Both the position numbers and the translations under genes were made by a program. Shown here one piece after another: positions 1-10,097 of a stretch of 64,000 nucleotides of DNA (its first letter is position 1; the number at the start of each line of letters is the position of its first letter). Origin of the DNA: Alopecurus myosuroides (taxonomy: Eukaryota > Streptophyta > Magnoliopsida > Poales > Poaceae); NCBI GenBank assembly GCA_028641055.1, contig CM054061.1, forward strand, positions 111,236,019 to 111,300,018, given 5' to 3'. The notes beneath the pieces were generated by a model, which saw only the letters and a program-made list of their open reading frames with translations, was not told the origin of the DNA and did not search any database.

Positions 1-74
1 GACGTGGAAGGAGCCACGTAACCCGGAATGTTCCGGGGCATGTTGTAGGGCTTGTGGACCCTTGCAGGCGGCTC

Positions 75-461
75 CTAGATGACCTCGGCTGCAGTGGCCA
101 CGCCCTTCCCGGCATCGATAGTCGGGCCCGTCATCATCACCTCCACGTTGTCCGCAGAGTAGCCAGTCGGCTTCCCGCTGGAAGCGAGTACAACAGGAGG
201 ATCATCCGCGACGAGCACCTCATCCGGGAACTCGCGGATGACGGTGGTGGCGACGTATACCAAGTGCGCGACGAAGGAGAGGACCGAGCCGCCTGCAGGC
301 ATAGGCCTGCCGCCGAAATCTCCGGCGTTGTCGGTGACGAAGTCGAAGGAGCCGAATCTGTGGACAGGGCCACAGACCACGCGCTCCCCCGATGCAGAAA
401 CGGGTCCCGTGCGAATATGCACCCCAGCCAGCGCCGCTGCTGGCCCCACGGTGGGCGCCAA
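75..461 (-). pseudogene. Gag leader of element A, partial
   Basis: Open frame of about 128 residues beginning within the primer-binding site (LAPTVGPA...) and ending at a TAG at 75-77. It contains no recognisable domain. By position and by its shared start with the gag frames of B and C it is the variable N-terminal leader of gag. No ATG is available upstream in this copy because CAG has become TAG at the LTR edge. The capsid region would lie left of the window. Function is inferred from position only. Confidence 0.5.
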
Positions 462-462
462 C
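443..462 (-). other. Primer-binding site of element A
   Basis: Read on the minus strand it begins TTGGCGCCCACCGTGGGG immediately downstream of the LTR end. It is complementary to a tRNA 3' end finishing in GGCGCCA, and is the same site used by elements B and C. Confidence 0.8.
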
Positions 463-1341
463 TATCGTAGAGTGGGAAAGAAATATTCCATGGGATGACT
501 AATGAGTTGGGGCCGATGGACGTTGTACGTATCCGGGGAGGGATCGCACGTCGAGTAGACGTGCACGAAGAACACCGCAGACACCTCGATCTACCCAGGT
601 TCGGGGCCCTCGTGTGGTGGTAACACCCCTACTCCTGCCTATCTCTCCGTATATGTGATGTCCGAATAGCCACAGTACAAATCAGTCCTGCAGCCGAGTA
701 GCCACTCTCTTGATCTCTCTACTTCTAGTGCTAGCTCTTGCAATAAATGCTCTCAGGGCCAGCGTCCCTCGCGCAGGAGGGGGCCGGGCACCTTATATAC
801 TGGTACCCAGCCGAGTAAACAATGATTGAAAGGTACACGATGGGACGTCTCTACTGTGACACAGAGCACGCCTCCGGGTTCCCGCTGACAGCATGGCGAG
901 AAGTCGCCGCGCCGTTCGGCTGACATGACTTGTCCACCCTGTCAGCCTCACAGAGTAGGCCCCCCGACACGTCCTGTCCCCTCTGTTAGTGACAAGACGT
1001 GACAGGTTCCTACCCTCACTGAGTCCACGCCGTGGCGCGGATAATCACGTACTTAGTAAGTTGAACCGCACGCCTGTACGGCTGCGGGATACGCGGGATC
1101 TCGTCAGAACGGCTCCATTGACTTCTTGCCCGAGTAGGATTGCTACCGATCTACTCGGACCACATGTGCTCTACTCGTACGATTATGATCTTCCTCATTA
1201 TCTTCTCCCAACCTTCAGTACTTATCACCGAGTATAGTCTACCGGGTACCAGACACCCGAGTAGCCGCCTACCCGGCCAACAGTACTTTGACCTCTGTTT
1301 TACCACCAGCCTTACCCCTGCTCGGGGGTAGCCCCCCGACA
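463..1341 (-). repeat. LTR of element A
   Basis: An 879-bp unit bounded by TATCG (from TGTCG; the terminal G has mutated to A) and CGACA, an inverted pair typical of LTR ends. It is followed on the gag side by a primer-binding site. A TATA-like box (TATATAAGG on the minus strand, about 791-799) fits a promoter for minus-strand transcription. The end mutation also turns a CAG codon of the leader frame into TAG. Confidence 0.8.
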
Positions 1342-2073
1342 GCTATTGATGTTGATTTTATAAAACTGAATGTTTTTCCACAAGATTTTAAACAAAGTAA
1401 AAACTTTGAATGCCATCCAAGTTCAAATTGATAATAATGTTAGGTTGATGGATGAATTACGTGCTACGTGGGAAAGAGAAGACGAATTGGTAGAAAGAAT
1501 AATATTGCTACAGTTTGTACTATCACAACCACTAGTAAAACTAAAGCTCCAAGTTCTAGTAAACCTCCTATATCAATGGTAAAGTAGTTGGTGTTAATAA
1601 AGTCCCTACTCCTTCAGTGAAACGTGCTAAATTGTCTCAAATTGCTGAAACTACTTCTAATAAAAGTGCTGAAATTTTTAGAGATATAGGAGATAATTGT
1701 CCCATTACTTTTGATGATAATAATTTTGATTTTGATGATTGCAATATCTCTGAAGTTATTATGTTTCTTAAAAAAACTTTCTAGAAGTCCTAATGCTAGT
1801 GCCATGAATATGGCCTTTACTAAACATATTACAATTGCTCTCATGAAAGTTAGAAAAGAAAAGTTGAAACTTGAAACATCTATCCCTAGGAAATTAGATG
1901 ATGGTTGAGAGACTATCATTAAGATAAAAGTAAATGATTTTGATTTCAATGCTTTGTGTGATCTTGGTGCTTGTATCTCTGTTATGCCTGAAAAGCTTTA
2001 TGATATGCTTGATATACATCCGTTGGAACACTGTTATTTGGATGTTCATCTTGCTGATAATGCTAAGAAGAAA
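1342..2073 (+). mobile_element. Athila-type Gypsy remnant, left part
   Basis: Plus-strand remnant of a Gypsy element whose LTRs are not in the window. It starts at the edge of element A and stops at the 5' LTR of B1. It resumes without loss at 14325 after a 5-bp duplication (AGAAA at 2069-2073 and 14325-14329). The reading frame across the junction joins the two halves of one protease domain. Together with the noncoding 3' tail it resembles non-autonomous Athila-lineage elements of Triticeae genomes (recalled from family knowledge, not searched). Confidence 0.75.
1370..2073 (+). pseudogene. Gag C-terminus and aspartic protease, left half (Athila-type)
   Basis: The first part (1370 to about 1580) encodes a gag C-terminal segment (FHKILNKVKTLNAIQVQID). 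A one-base shift follows, then a lysine-rich linker. From about 1930 comes the N-terminal half of a retropepsin-like domain: DFNALCDLGACISVMPEKLY, where DLGA stands in the position of the catalytic DTG/DSG motif. The frame is broken by a frameshift near 1575, another near 1790, and a stop at 1906-1908. The right half of the domain lies at 14325-14460. Gag packages RNA and the protease matures the polyprotein; neither can be functional here. Confidence 0.7.
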
Positions 2074-2618
2074 TGTCAGATATATACCGATTAGGGGTAT
2101 ATCCGGCATTGTCCTAAAGAGCCGGAATACCAGGGTGGCCTGACTGGTAATGGATCATTGTCCATTAGGCGGCCCAATAGGCTTACGCGCAGATGCCGGA
2201 TTCTAGAAGAAACCGGACCACGACCCAAGTGGTGCGGCTTGGACTAGAAGGCAGATTCCTTCTTTCCAGTTTAGATACTTACCGTAGTCTTCTAGGTTTC
2301 CGTTCTGTAAGCCCTAACCTGGCTATTTATATAAAGATGGGCGGGAGAGAAGAAAGACACATACAATTAGCTAGAAGCCAACTCGCCGAGAAGTTGATCC
2401 TCGTCGAGTTAGCGAAACCCTACTCACATTGTACTTTGTATACTTCAGGCTTCAGCCCTGATTTAGTGAGATTGCAGGAGTAGGAACGCCGCCTAGTTGC
2501 GACATACCGAACCTGGGTAAATTTGGTGTTCCTGGTTGTCGTACTACTAAGTCCCCCACGTCTCTACCAGTAGTCTCATGGCACCCCCGTCTATGAACTC
2601 TACTACGATGTCTCGAGA
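2074..2618 (+). repeat. 5' LTR of B1
   Basis: A 545-bp LTR beginning TGTCAGATATATACC and ending CTCGAGA (from CTCGACA). It is about 90% identical to 13779-14324, 15948-16474 and 49871-50417. Near its end an ATG (2578) opens a frame that runs through the PBS into gag. Confidence 0.9.
2328..2336 (+). promoter_or_regulatory. TATA box of the B1 5' LTR
   Basis: TATATAAAG in the middle of the LTR, conserved in the other copies (about 14032-14040, 16203-16210, 50125-50133). This is the expected position for the U3/R promoter that drives the genomic transcript. Confidence 0.6.
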
Positions 2619-5508
2619 GTTGGAACCCATCGTGGGTCCAGCGACGTCAGGCGTTATGTTTCGATCGGGGATACTCGGCGGAATCGGCCGTACCTTAACT
2701 GTCGGAAGCTTGGAACTCTACAACGACGTCGGGCGCTTCCTCGACAATGGATCGTACATGCCAGCATAGAATCATCTGGTAAGTGCGTGCGTTTTACCGA
2801 TTGGATCTGCAAACATCTGTATCGGATTAACTGCAGAAGCAATGGGATTCTGTGGTGGAAGAAAATTTATCCCACCCTCCCTATACCCAGTTGAAGCAAA
2901 CTATGATGCGGGATTTTGCTCATATCACCAATACCCCGCTGAAATTGCTGCCTCTTCGGAGATGCCTACAATCAGATCTCGCTTTATTGGTATGGTGCAA
3001 TCCGAGGTCGCTGAAAACACGGATGAAAGCAATCCCGTGGAAGAGGTAGATGAAAAAAATCCCACAGTAGAAGTGGAAGATCCGACACCCGTCAATATGA
3101 CGACGAACTCAGAAGCCGACAATGCGCTAGCCGCCATCAAGGCGAGATTGGAGTCGGAACCCGGATCTGAAGAGTTAGATTCCCAGGACGAAGATGAAGA
3201 CGCTTTCAAAAGAAAGGTCAAATCTATGCAAGGGGGTTTCCATGAAGTGATTATGGAAAAACCGGCTGAAAACACGGATGTCGAAAGCCAGGTAGACCCC
3301 AAAACACCTCCGCACGATGAGGAAAGAGAGGACCGTGAAACCAGTCCAATTTACCCTGATGTCAAGGAATTGACAGAAGGTGAACTTGGTAAAAAACCTC
3401 CCTCTTCCAAGAAGAGAAACAAGACTGCCAAGAAACTCCAGTATAAACTTTGGAAGAAAAAATTGGCAGACACTGCTAATGAAAACCTAGAAGTAGGAGG
3501 AGGAAGCGGAGTCAAGCCTGCGGAGAAGAAAACGAAGGAAATCCATGTTCCACTAATGTCAGAACATGACGAACGTGATTTAATTTGAACTCCAGTGGGA
3601 CGTGACGAACCCCCTGAAGTGCTAGAAGCCACGAGACAGGCTCTCCAACGACAACAGCAACATCTATTCAGAACTCGGGAAAACCTCCTAAAAACCCAGG
3701 CTGGCATTAAGTTGCAATAGGAAGAAATAGAGGAGTACGAAACAAGGAATAGATCTGGCATAAAACCTACACGTTTACCCGGAATCACAAGACCGGAAGT
3801 ATTGCCGCCAAAAGAAAGGTTCCAAAACCCTTCCTGGCAAAATAAAGTAAATGACATTGATGCCAAGGGAGAACGTGTATACAAAACCGCAGCAGAAAAC
3901 GCGGAAGCCGCATTCGCCATCCTCAATGATGATCTGTACTCCAATGACGAAAAGCTTCAAGGGGTGTATGCTTTCTTAGGAAAGGCATTGCAACAGCAAT
4001 AGTGAGGGAAGACATGATCAGCGAAGTTGCATGACGACTCGGCGCTATGAAAAACCGCCACATGTGCCGCTGGAGCACCTGGACCTGGCGAACCTGGAGA
4101 TTCAGGCAATTCCAAAGAGAAGAAAGGAGATCCGACAAAGGACAAGAAAATTCCAGATCATAAGGATGCAGCATCCAGGACAGGATTCCACCTTCCGAAA
4201 GGTGGTACTAATCCCCGAGATTGGGAGGAACAAAACCGGAAAGACGGAAAACCAATGCCGCCTCTGTGACGCGCTATCCTGAAAAAGCCGGAAGATACGA
4301 CATTCCTCACAGGCGTGAGATATCCCGTACTCCTCCTAGGAACAAAGAAAGGCCTAGGAGTAGAAATCCACCTTATTCCAAAGGACATGACAACAGACGA
4401 AATAGGGATAATCCCGGAAAAGCGCACTCGCGCAACAATGGTAAAGAAAGGAGAATATCCCCTTCTGTCCATTCAACAGGTAGATATTCCGTTCACGCTG
4501 ATAAAGAGGAAAGAGATTATCTATACTTTGGACCTAAGTGTTTCACTGACAGGATCCGGAAAATAACTCTAGATTCTGGCTTTCCCAAAGTTGGTCCAAC
4601 ATATCAAAAATATACCGACAGTACAAACCCGGATACCTGGCTCTCAGACTACTATACAGCCGCCCAGATTAACAAAAGGACAGATCTAGAGGCGGTAAAA
4701 TTCCTCCCCCTAATGTTGCTGGATGGAGGCAGAGATTGGATCAACGGGCTTCCGTCAAGAATCGTGGATAGTTGGGATGATATGGCTAGAATATTCACTC
4801 AGCATTTTCAGGGAACATACAAACGCCCCAAGAGCATCAACCAGCTAAACTGCTGCATCCAATTTGAAGATGAGCCGTGTGTCGACTTTATCTCAAGATG
4901 GACAATAATGAAAAATAGCTGCTCTGGAGTCAGTGATGTACAAGCAATGCATGATTTCATCAATGGCTTAAAACCTGGCCTCGTACCGTTCATGGTTGGT
5001 TCAAAGGAGCACAAAGATCTCGTATCTATGCTTACTACCGCCAATGAGCATGCAGCAGATGAAGACGACATTAGAGCGAGAGGTGGAAATATTGATGCTT
5101 TGGCCCAAGCCAAAGACACGCCTACTTCTGAGAAAAAAACCACTCCAGAAGTACAGCCATAGCCCAAAGAAGTTAATTTATCCTTTGGAAAGAATAATGG
5201 CAGCAAATGGAAAGTAAGAAGCACGGAACCTATCTCCTACTCAAAAGAAGAGTGGGAAAAGATTAAGTTGGAAAACGGTGTCCACCATTCGCAATTTGGG
5301 AAATCTAACCATACCAATACGCAATTCCGGCTTAATAATCATGTGAAAGGCACTGCAGGATCCGGGAACAAGGGGAAGAGCTCCAAGAGGAAATTCTCCA
5401 AGGAAAAGCAAGAAGCTGAAAAAGAAGACAGTGAATTGGACACTGACGAAAAAATCCACGAACAACAACGAAAAGGCGAACCAAAATTCCCGAGAGCTGA
5501 TGGAGAAT
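2578..5508 (+). pseudogene. Gag of B1 (degenerate)
   Basis: The frame opens at ATG 2578 in the LTR, passes the PBS and continues in one phase to about 4002, interrupted only by stops at 2767, 3586 and 3718. The N-terminal part is acidic and lysine-rich with likely coiled-coil stretches (KKRNKTAKKLQYKLWKKK; RQALQRQQQHLF). After frameshifts around 4003-4280, the capsid-like Retrotrans_gag domain occupies about 4520-5030 (WLSDYYTAAQ, RDWINGLPSRI, SWDDMARIFTQHF). A basic tail follows, with stops at 5160 and about 5508. Gag would form the cytoplasmic virus-like particle and bind element RNA. No clear CCHC knuckle remains. Confidence 0.8.
2619..2639 (+). other. Degenerate primer-binding site of B1
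   Basis: The site directly follows the 5' LTR and reads GTTGGAACCCATCGTGGG. The intact sister site in B3 reads GTTGGCGCCCAACGTGGG, so this copy has several point changes and would prime poorly. Confidence 0.75.
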
Positions 5509-5573
5509 GAAACCTAACTCTCCTAGCAACTCCTTCAGCAAAAGTGGCAAAGAGAACACTTTGAGAAATAAAC

Positions 5574-6240
5574 ATGGTTGTTCCACCAACCCCCAAATTC
5601 TTGAAGTACTTGAATACGCCAATTACCTGGGATCAGTCTGATCACCCCGGAAATATCCCAGAACCCGGCACACAAGCTCTAATTGAAAGCCCTATTGTTC
5701 AAAACACTAGGCTAAAAAGAGTGCTGATGGATGGAGGATCCAGTATCAACATCATGTACCTGCATACACTGAAGCACATGCGAATCTCCGAGACCCAGGT
5801 CAATCATAGAAACATACATTTCCACGACATCGTTCTGGGACGACAAGCACATTCCCTAGGAGAAATTTCCCTAGATGTAACCTTTGGAGAAAAAGAGCAT
5901 TTCTGACAGGAAAAAAATCTCTTTCGAGGTGGGTCGTTCGAAAGTGTATACCATGCAATACTCGGATGTCCAGATTTCGCCAAATTCATGGCAAGATCAT
6001 GTTATATTTATAACAAGCTGAAGAAGCCAGGGCCAAAAGGAGGAGTAATCAGCATATCGGGAGATTCAAATTGGCAAACGAGCTGGAAAAAGGAAACGCC
6101 CTTTGCGCCAAAAAAGTGATAGCAAAGGAGGAATTGAAAGAGCTGGCGAAAGAAGTATCGCCGACAGAAATGCCCGCAGGAAAAAAAAGCCGAAAATAAA
6201 GCTTCCAAGAATACAAGACACGTTATCCTAATCCCATAGA
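5574..6240 (+). pseudogene. Aspartic protease region of B1
   Basis: Retropepsin-like domain around RVLMDGGSSINIMYL, where DGG takes the place of the catalytic DTG/DSG, as is usual in Tat elements. Downstream are the flap and second half (ARSCYIYNKL-type sequence at about 5985-6020). The frame is lost after a stop at 5904-5906. B3 carries the same region with the same motif. The enzyme would cleave the Gag-Pol polyprotein inside particles. Downstream sequence to 6240 is the protease-RT linker, with further frameshifts. Confidence 0.75.
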
Positions 6241-6289
6241 TCCGATTTTTTTTTGTTGTAGTGGGGACCGTGATGACCGACAAATAGGA

Positions 6290-8260
6290 AAGCGCGCTCA
6301 TCAAGTTTCTTCGTGAGAACTGAGATATTTTTTCCTAGTGTCATGCAGACATGACGGGTGTACCCATGGAACTTGCTGAGCATCAACTCAAAGTGATTCC
6401 AGGATCAAAACCAGTCAAACAAGGTCTCCGTCAATTTGAAGGAAAAAGACGGAAGGCTATCGGCAAGGAAATTATCCGACTTTTAGCAGCAGATTTTTTC
6501 CGGGAAGTTATACATACTGATTGGTCTGCGAACCCAATATTAGTCCCCAAGAAAGATAGTACTGTTCTTAGGATGCGTATAAATTACACCGTCTTGAACA
6601 AATTGTGTCCACAAGATAGGTTCGCGTTACCGCGAATCGATCAAATAATAGATGCCACTTCTGGCTCTGAGCTTTTATGCTTTTTGGATGCTTATTTCGG
6701 GTACCATCAAATACGTATGAAGGAGGAAGATCAAATCAAAACTTCCTTCATAACCCTGTATGGAACATACTACTACATAACCATGCTTTTTGGCTAGAAG
6801 AACGCATGTCCAACTTACCAGCGTTGCATGCAACGTTGCTTGCATAGTCAGATTGGAAAAACATACATGTTTACGTGGACGATATTGCCATCGTTTCCAA
6901 GGAAAAGGATACACTCCCTGAAGATCTACGAGAAACTTTCGAAAATTTGCGCACATATAAAATGAAGTTGAATCCATTAAAGTGCGTATTCGGGGTTCCC
7001 TCAGATTTTTTTTGGGGTTTTATCATTTCTCACAGAGGAAGGGAAGTAAACCCGGAAAATATCAAGGCAATCTTAAACATCTCAAAGCCTACGTGCTTAA
7101 AAGATGTACAAAGATTTACGGGTTCTACAGCCGCAGTCAGCAGGTTTATAAGCCGGCAAGGAGAGAAAGCTCTGCCATTATACAAATTGTTGAAGAAATC
7201 CGACAAATTTGAGTGGACAGAAGAGGCGGGCAAAGCATTAACCCAGTTAAAAGAAACCTTGATGAAAGCTCCGATTTTGGCATCACCAAAAGATGAAGAA
7301 CCCATGTTACTGTATTTTACAGCGACAAACAAGGTTATTAGCGCGGTGATAGTTGTGGAAAGACGGAAGGAAGAACAAAGCATACCAGATCAATACCTAG
7401 TGTATTATGTCAGCGAAGTATTTTCTGAGTCAAAACAAAGGCATCCACACTATCAAAAGCTGGCATATGGCGTGTTTTTTGCATCTCGAAAACTCCGGCA
7501 TTATTTCCAAGGACATTCCATAACAGTGGTATGTAAAGCACCACTAGGGGATATTATTAACAATGCGGACGTAACATGTCGAGTAGACAAATGGGGCATC
7601 GATCTAGCTGCGTTCGACATTAAGTACAGACCCCGGATGGCAATAAAATCCCAGGCGTTGGCAGATTTCGTCGCTGATTGGACAGAAGCAATGGAAAATA
7701 CACCAATGCCGGAGTCGGAATACTGGGTCATGCACTTTGAAGGATCCAAGATGAAGGAAGGCGCTGGAGCTGGTGTAGTGCTAAAATCCCCAAAATGTGA
7801 TACTATGGAGTATGTGTTACAAATATACTTCAACGCCAGTAATAATGTGGTATAATACGAAGCTTTGCTTCATGTATTGCATATTGCAAAGGAAATATGC
7901 GTCAAACGCATACTATGCTATGGTGACTCGGACTTGGTACAACATCAGCTAAACCAAACATGGGACGCCAAAACCCCATCAAGGCCGAATATCGGAGAAC
8001 TATGGACGAGTTTGCCATTTGCTTCCTGGGCTTTGAAGTACTTCATGTCAAAAGGGAAGAAAATTCGAATGCGGATGCATTAGCTCGCATAGGATCGGAA
8101 AGAGTGAAAACCCTAACACCAGGTTGTTTGTCCAACATTTGCATGAACCATCGATCAAAGGTGGATATGTTGATTATCCTCTCGTTTCCGAGTCAATTGA
8201 AGTCCTGCTCGTTAACCCGGATTGGACATTCCATATTTAAACTTCTTAGTTGATCAGAAG
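6290..8260 (+). pseudogene. Reverse transcriptase and dual RNase H of B1
   Basis: RT begins near 6350 with box-1 residues WSANPILVPKKD, then RINYTVLNKLCPQDRFALPRID and FLDAYFGYHQIRM. The catalytic YVDD is at 6872-6883. A frame break at 6795-6870 separates the two halves. The thumb/connection and first RNase H follow (YFTATNKV, VYYVSEVFSESKQRHPHYQK) to about 7690. A second RNase H begins at about 7720 (MHFEGSK, GAGAGVVL, then CYGDSDLVQHQLNQ after a stop near 7853). In the second domain the first acidic residue is Glu instead of Asp, and the second acidic position is lost (NNVV-stop-YEAL). Together these enzymes would copy element RNA to DNA. Confidence 0.85.
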
Positions 8261-8269
8261 TTCCCGGAC

Positions 8270-9510
8270 GGAGAAGACGAGGTCTTGCAAAGACAGATAC
8301 AACATCGATGCAAAGGATACATGGTAATTAATGGTTGCCTGTATAAACACATCACTGTCGAAATTTTTCAGCGATGTATTCCGCCAGAAGAAGGCCGAGA
8401 AATCCTGCAAGAAATCCACGCATGAGATTGAGGACATCATGCTCAATCAAAAAGCATAGTCAAAAAAGCATTCCGTGCAGGGTTTTTCTGACTAACAGCC
8501 AAGACAGACGCCGAACACATAGTAAATACATGTGCCGGATGTCAGTATTACGCCAAGCAGACGAATATGCCAGCCCAAGCACCCAAAAGTATCCCTATTA
8601 CATGGCCATTTGCGGTCTGGGGGCTAGATATGATGGGACCATTCAAAACTGCAAGAGGTGGGCTCACACATCTACTTGTTGCGGTAGATAAGTATACCAA
8701 GTGGGTGGAGGTGAAACTCATAAAAAACTTCACGGTATGACTGCCAGAAATTTGATCATTGACGTAGTCATGAGATACAACATTCAACACAGCATAATCA
8801 CAGACAACGGGACAAATTTCTCAATTGGAGAGTTGGCAAAATATTGCTGACAAACGGGAATAATCCTAGATCTTGCATCTGTGGCACACCCACAATTCAA
8901 TGGGCAGGTTGAAAGAATGAACAACTCAATCCTGCAGGGCATACGCCCAAGACTCGAATCTCCTCTTCCTAGAGCATCTGGAGCATGGGTAGAGGAAACC
9001 GTGCTTTGGAGTATTTGAACGACGCCAAATAGATCAATAGGGAAAACCCCGTTTTTTCTGGTCTATGGCGCAGAAGCAATGCTTCCAACGGACATGCTCC
9101 ATGATAGCCCAAGAGTGCAGGCTTACGATGACTCGGATGACAAAAACGCACGACATGATGTCATCGATCTTTTAGAAGAATAATGAGACCTTGTGCTCCA
9201 AAGATCCGCCATTTATCATCAAGGATTACGATGCTACCATAGTCGGAAAATCAGACACCATTCTTTTAAAGAAGGTGACTTAGTGCTAAGATTGGTGCAA
9301 GAAAGGAAACACAAGTTAGCCCCAGTTTGGGAGGGACCTTTCGTCATTAGCAAAGCCATGAAAAATGGATCTTACTATCTTGTATATATTCTGGATACGG
9401 AGGATGATCCCAAAAAACTGAATCGCAAAAGAAAGAGAAAGATAGATGTCGAACTGGGAGAAACAAAGAGACCCTGGAGCATCCAGCAGTTACGTCCCTT
9501 CTACACTTAG
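8270..9510 (+). pseudogene. Integrase of B1
   Basis: The remains of an HHCC zinc-binding region lie at about 8400-8545 (CAGCQYYAKQ). The catalytic core shows all three acidic positions in different frames: WGLDMMGPF (Asp at 8627-8629), IITDNGTNFS (about 8795-8825) and HPQFNGQVERMNNS (about 8887-8930). The C-terminal domain at 9193-9510 is open and ends RPWSIQQLRPFYT, with KLAPVWEGPFVISK as its core. At least three frameshifts or stops separate the parts, so no functional product is possible. Integrase would insert the cDNA into host chromatin. No chromodomain is seen, in line with the non-chromovirus Tat group. Confidence 0.85.
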
Positions 9511-10097
9511 TTCATTTCTATGTAAACATCTTTGAGATCATGAAATGAAGTTTTCGAAATTCATGCATTTATGTTTTTACAAAGCATAAATCCGCCTTAT
9601 CTATTTCCCAATGATCTTTCAAAATACTCAATGTTAACCCGAATTGTGCGTTCTTTCTTGGAGTTAAAAAACTGAATGATTTTTGGCCTAAGGAGGCTTA
9701 AGGAAACCCAGATTGTGCCTGAGTTTCATACAAATTTCAAAACTCCTTAGTTTTCTCTAAGTATTATCTGATTGTTTTATGTTGGGTCACTAAAATTAGT
9801 AAGTAAAAGTGCGTTTAGTACGATCCATGTTTCCGAGTTTCGACTGATCGGTTATACCCAGTCACTTGGCGTGAAGATTACGTACTGTCGAGCTATTTCA
9901 AACACTAAGGATAGTTAAGACGTATAAACCAGAGACCTTAGAAGAGAAAGGAATTAAAACCCAGAAAACTTGCAAAGACTTAAAAATTAAACTGCAAAAG
10001 CGGAGTACTAGTTTATACAAATGATAGGTAGCATTACAATGAATATTACATTGTAAGAAAAGTAATGCTTCTATTTTGCTTGCCTTCTACCCAGGAC
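9511..10097 (+). other. Post-pol spacer of B1
   Basis: AT-rich noncoding sequence between the integrase stop and the 3' end of the antisense gene. I see no domain or repeat in it. Tat elements normally have such a spacer. Confidence 0.5.

Larger units (their letters stand above)
1..1341 (-). mobile_element. Tat-type Gypsy element A, 5' end only
   Basis: This is the 5' end of a Ty3/Gypsy retrotransposon on the minus strand; the rest lies left of the window. What is seen is an LTR (463-1341), a primer-binding site directly inside it, and an open gag-like frame running leftward from it. The PBS and the peptide it encodes (LAPTVGPA) match those of the Tat-lineage elements elsewhere in the window, which is why it is placed there. 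No pol is visible because the window ends first. The 5-bp target duplication cannot be checked because the left LTR is outside; GCTAT at 1342-1346 would be the expected partner. Confidence 0.8.

Noticed and set aside
54..498. Plus-strand open frames opposite to the gag leader of element A
   Set aside because: The minus-strand frame begins at the PBS and matches sister elements; the plus frames start at non-ATG codons or run into the LTR.
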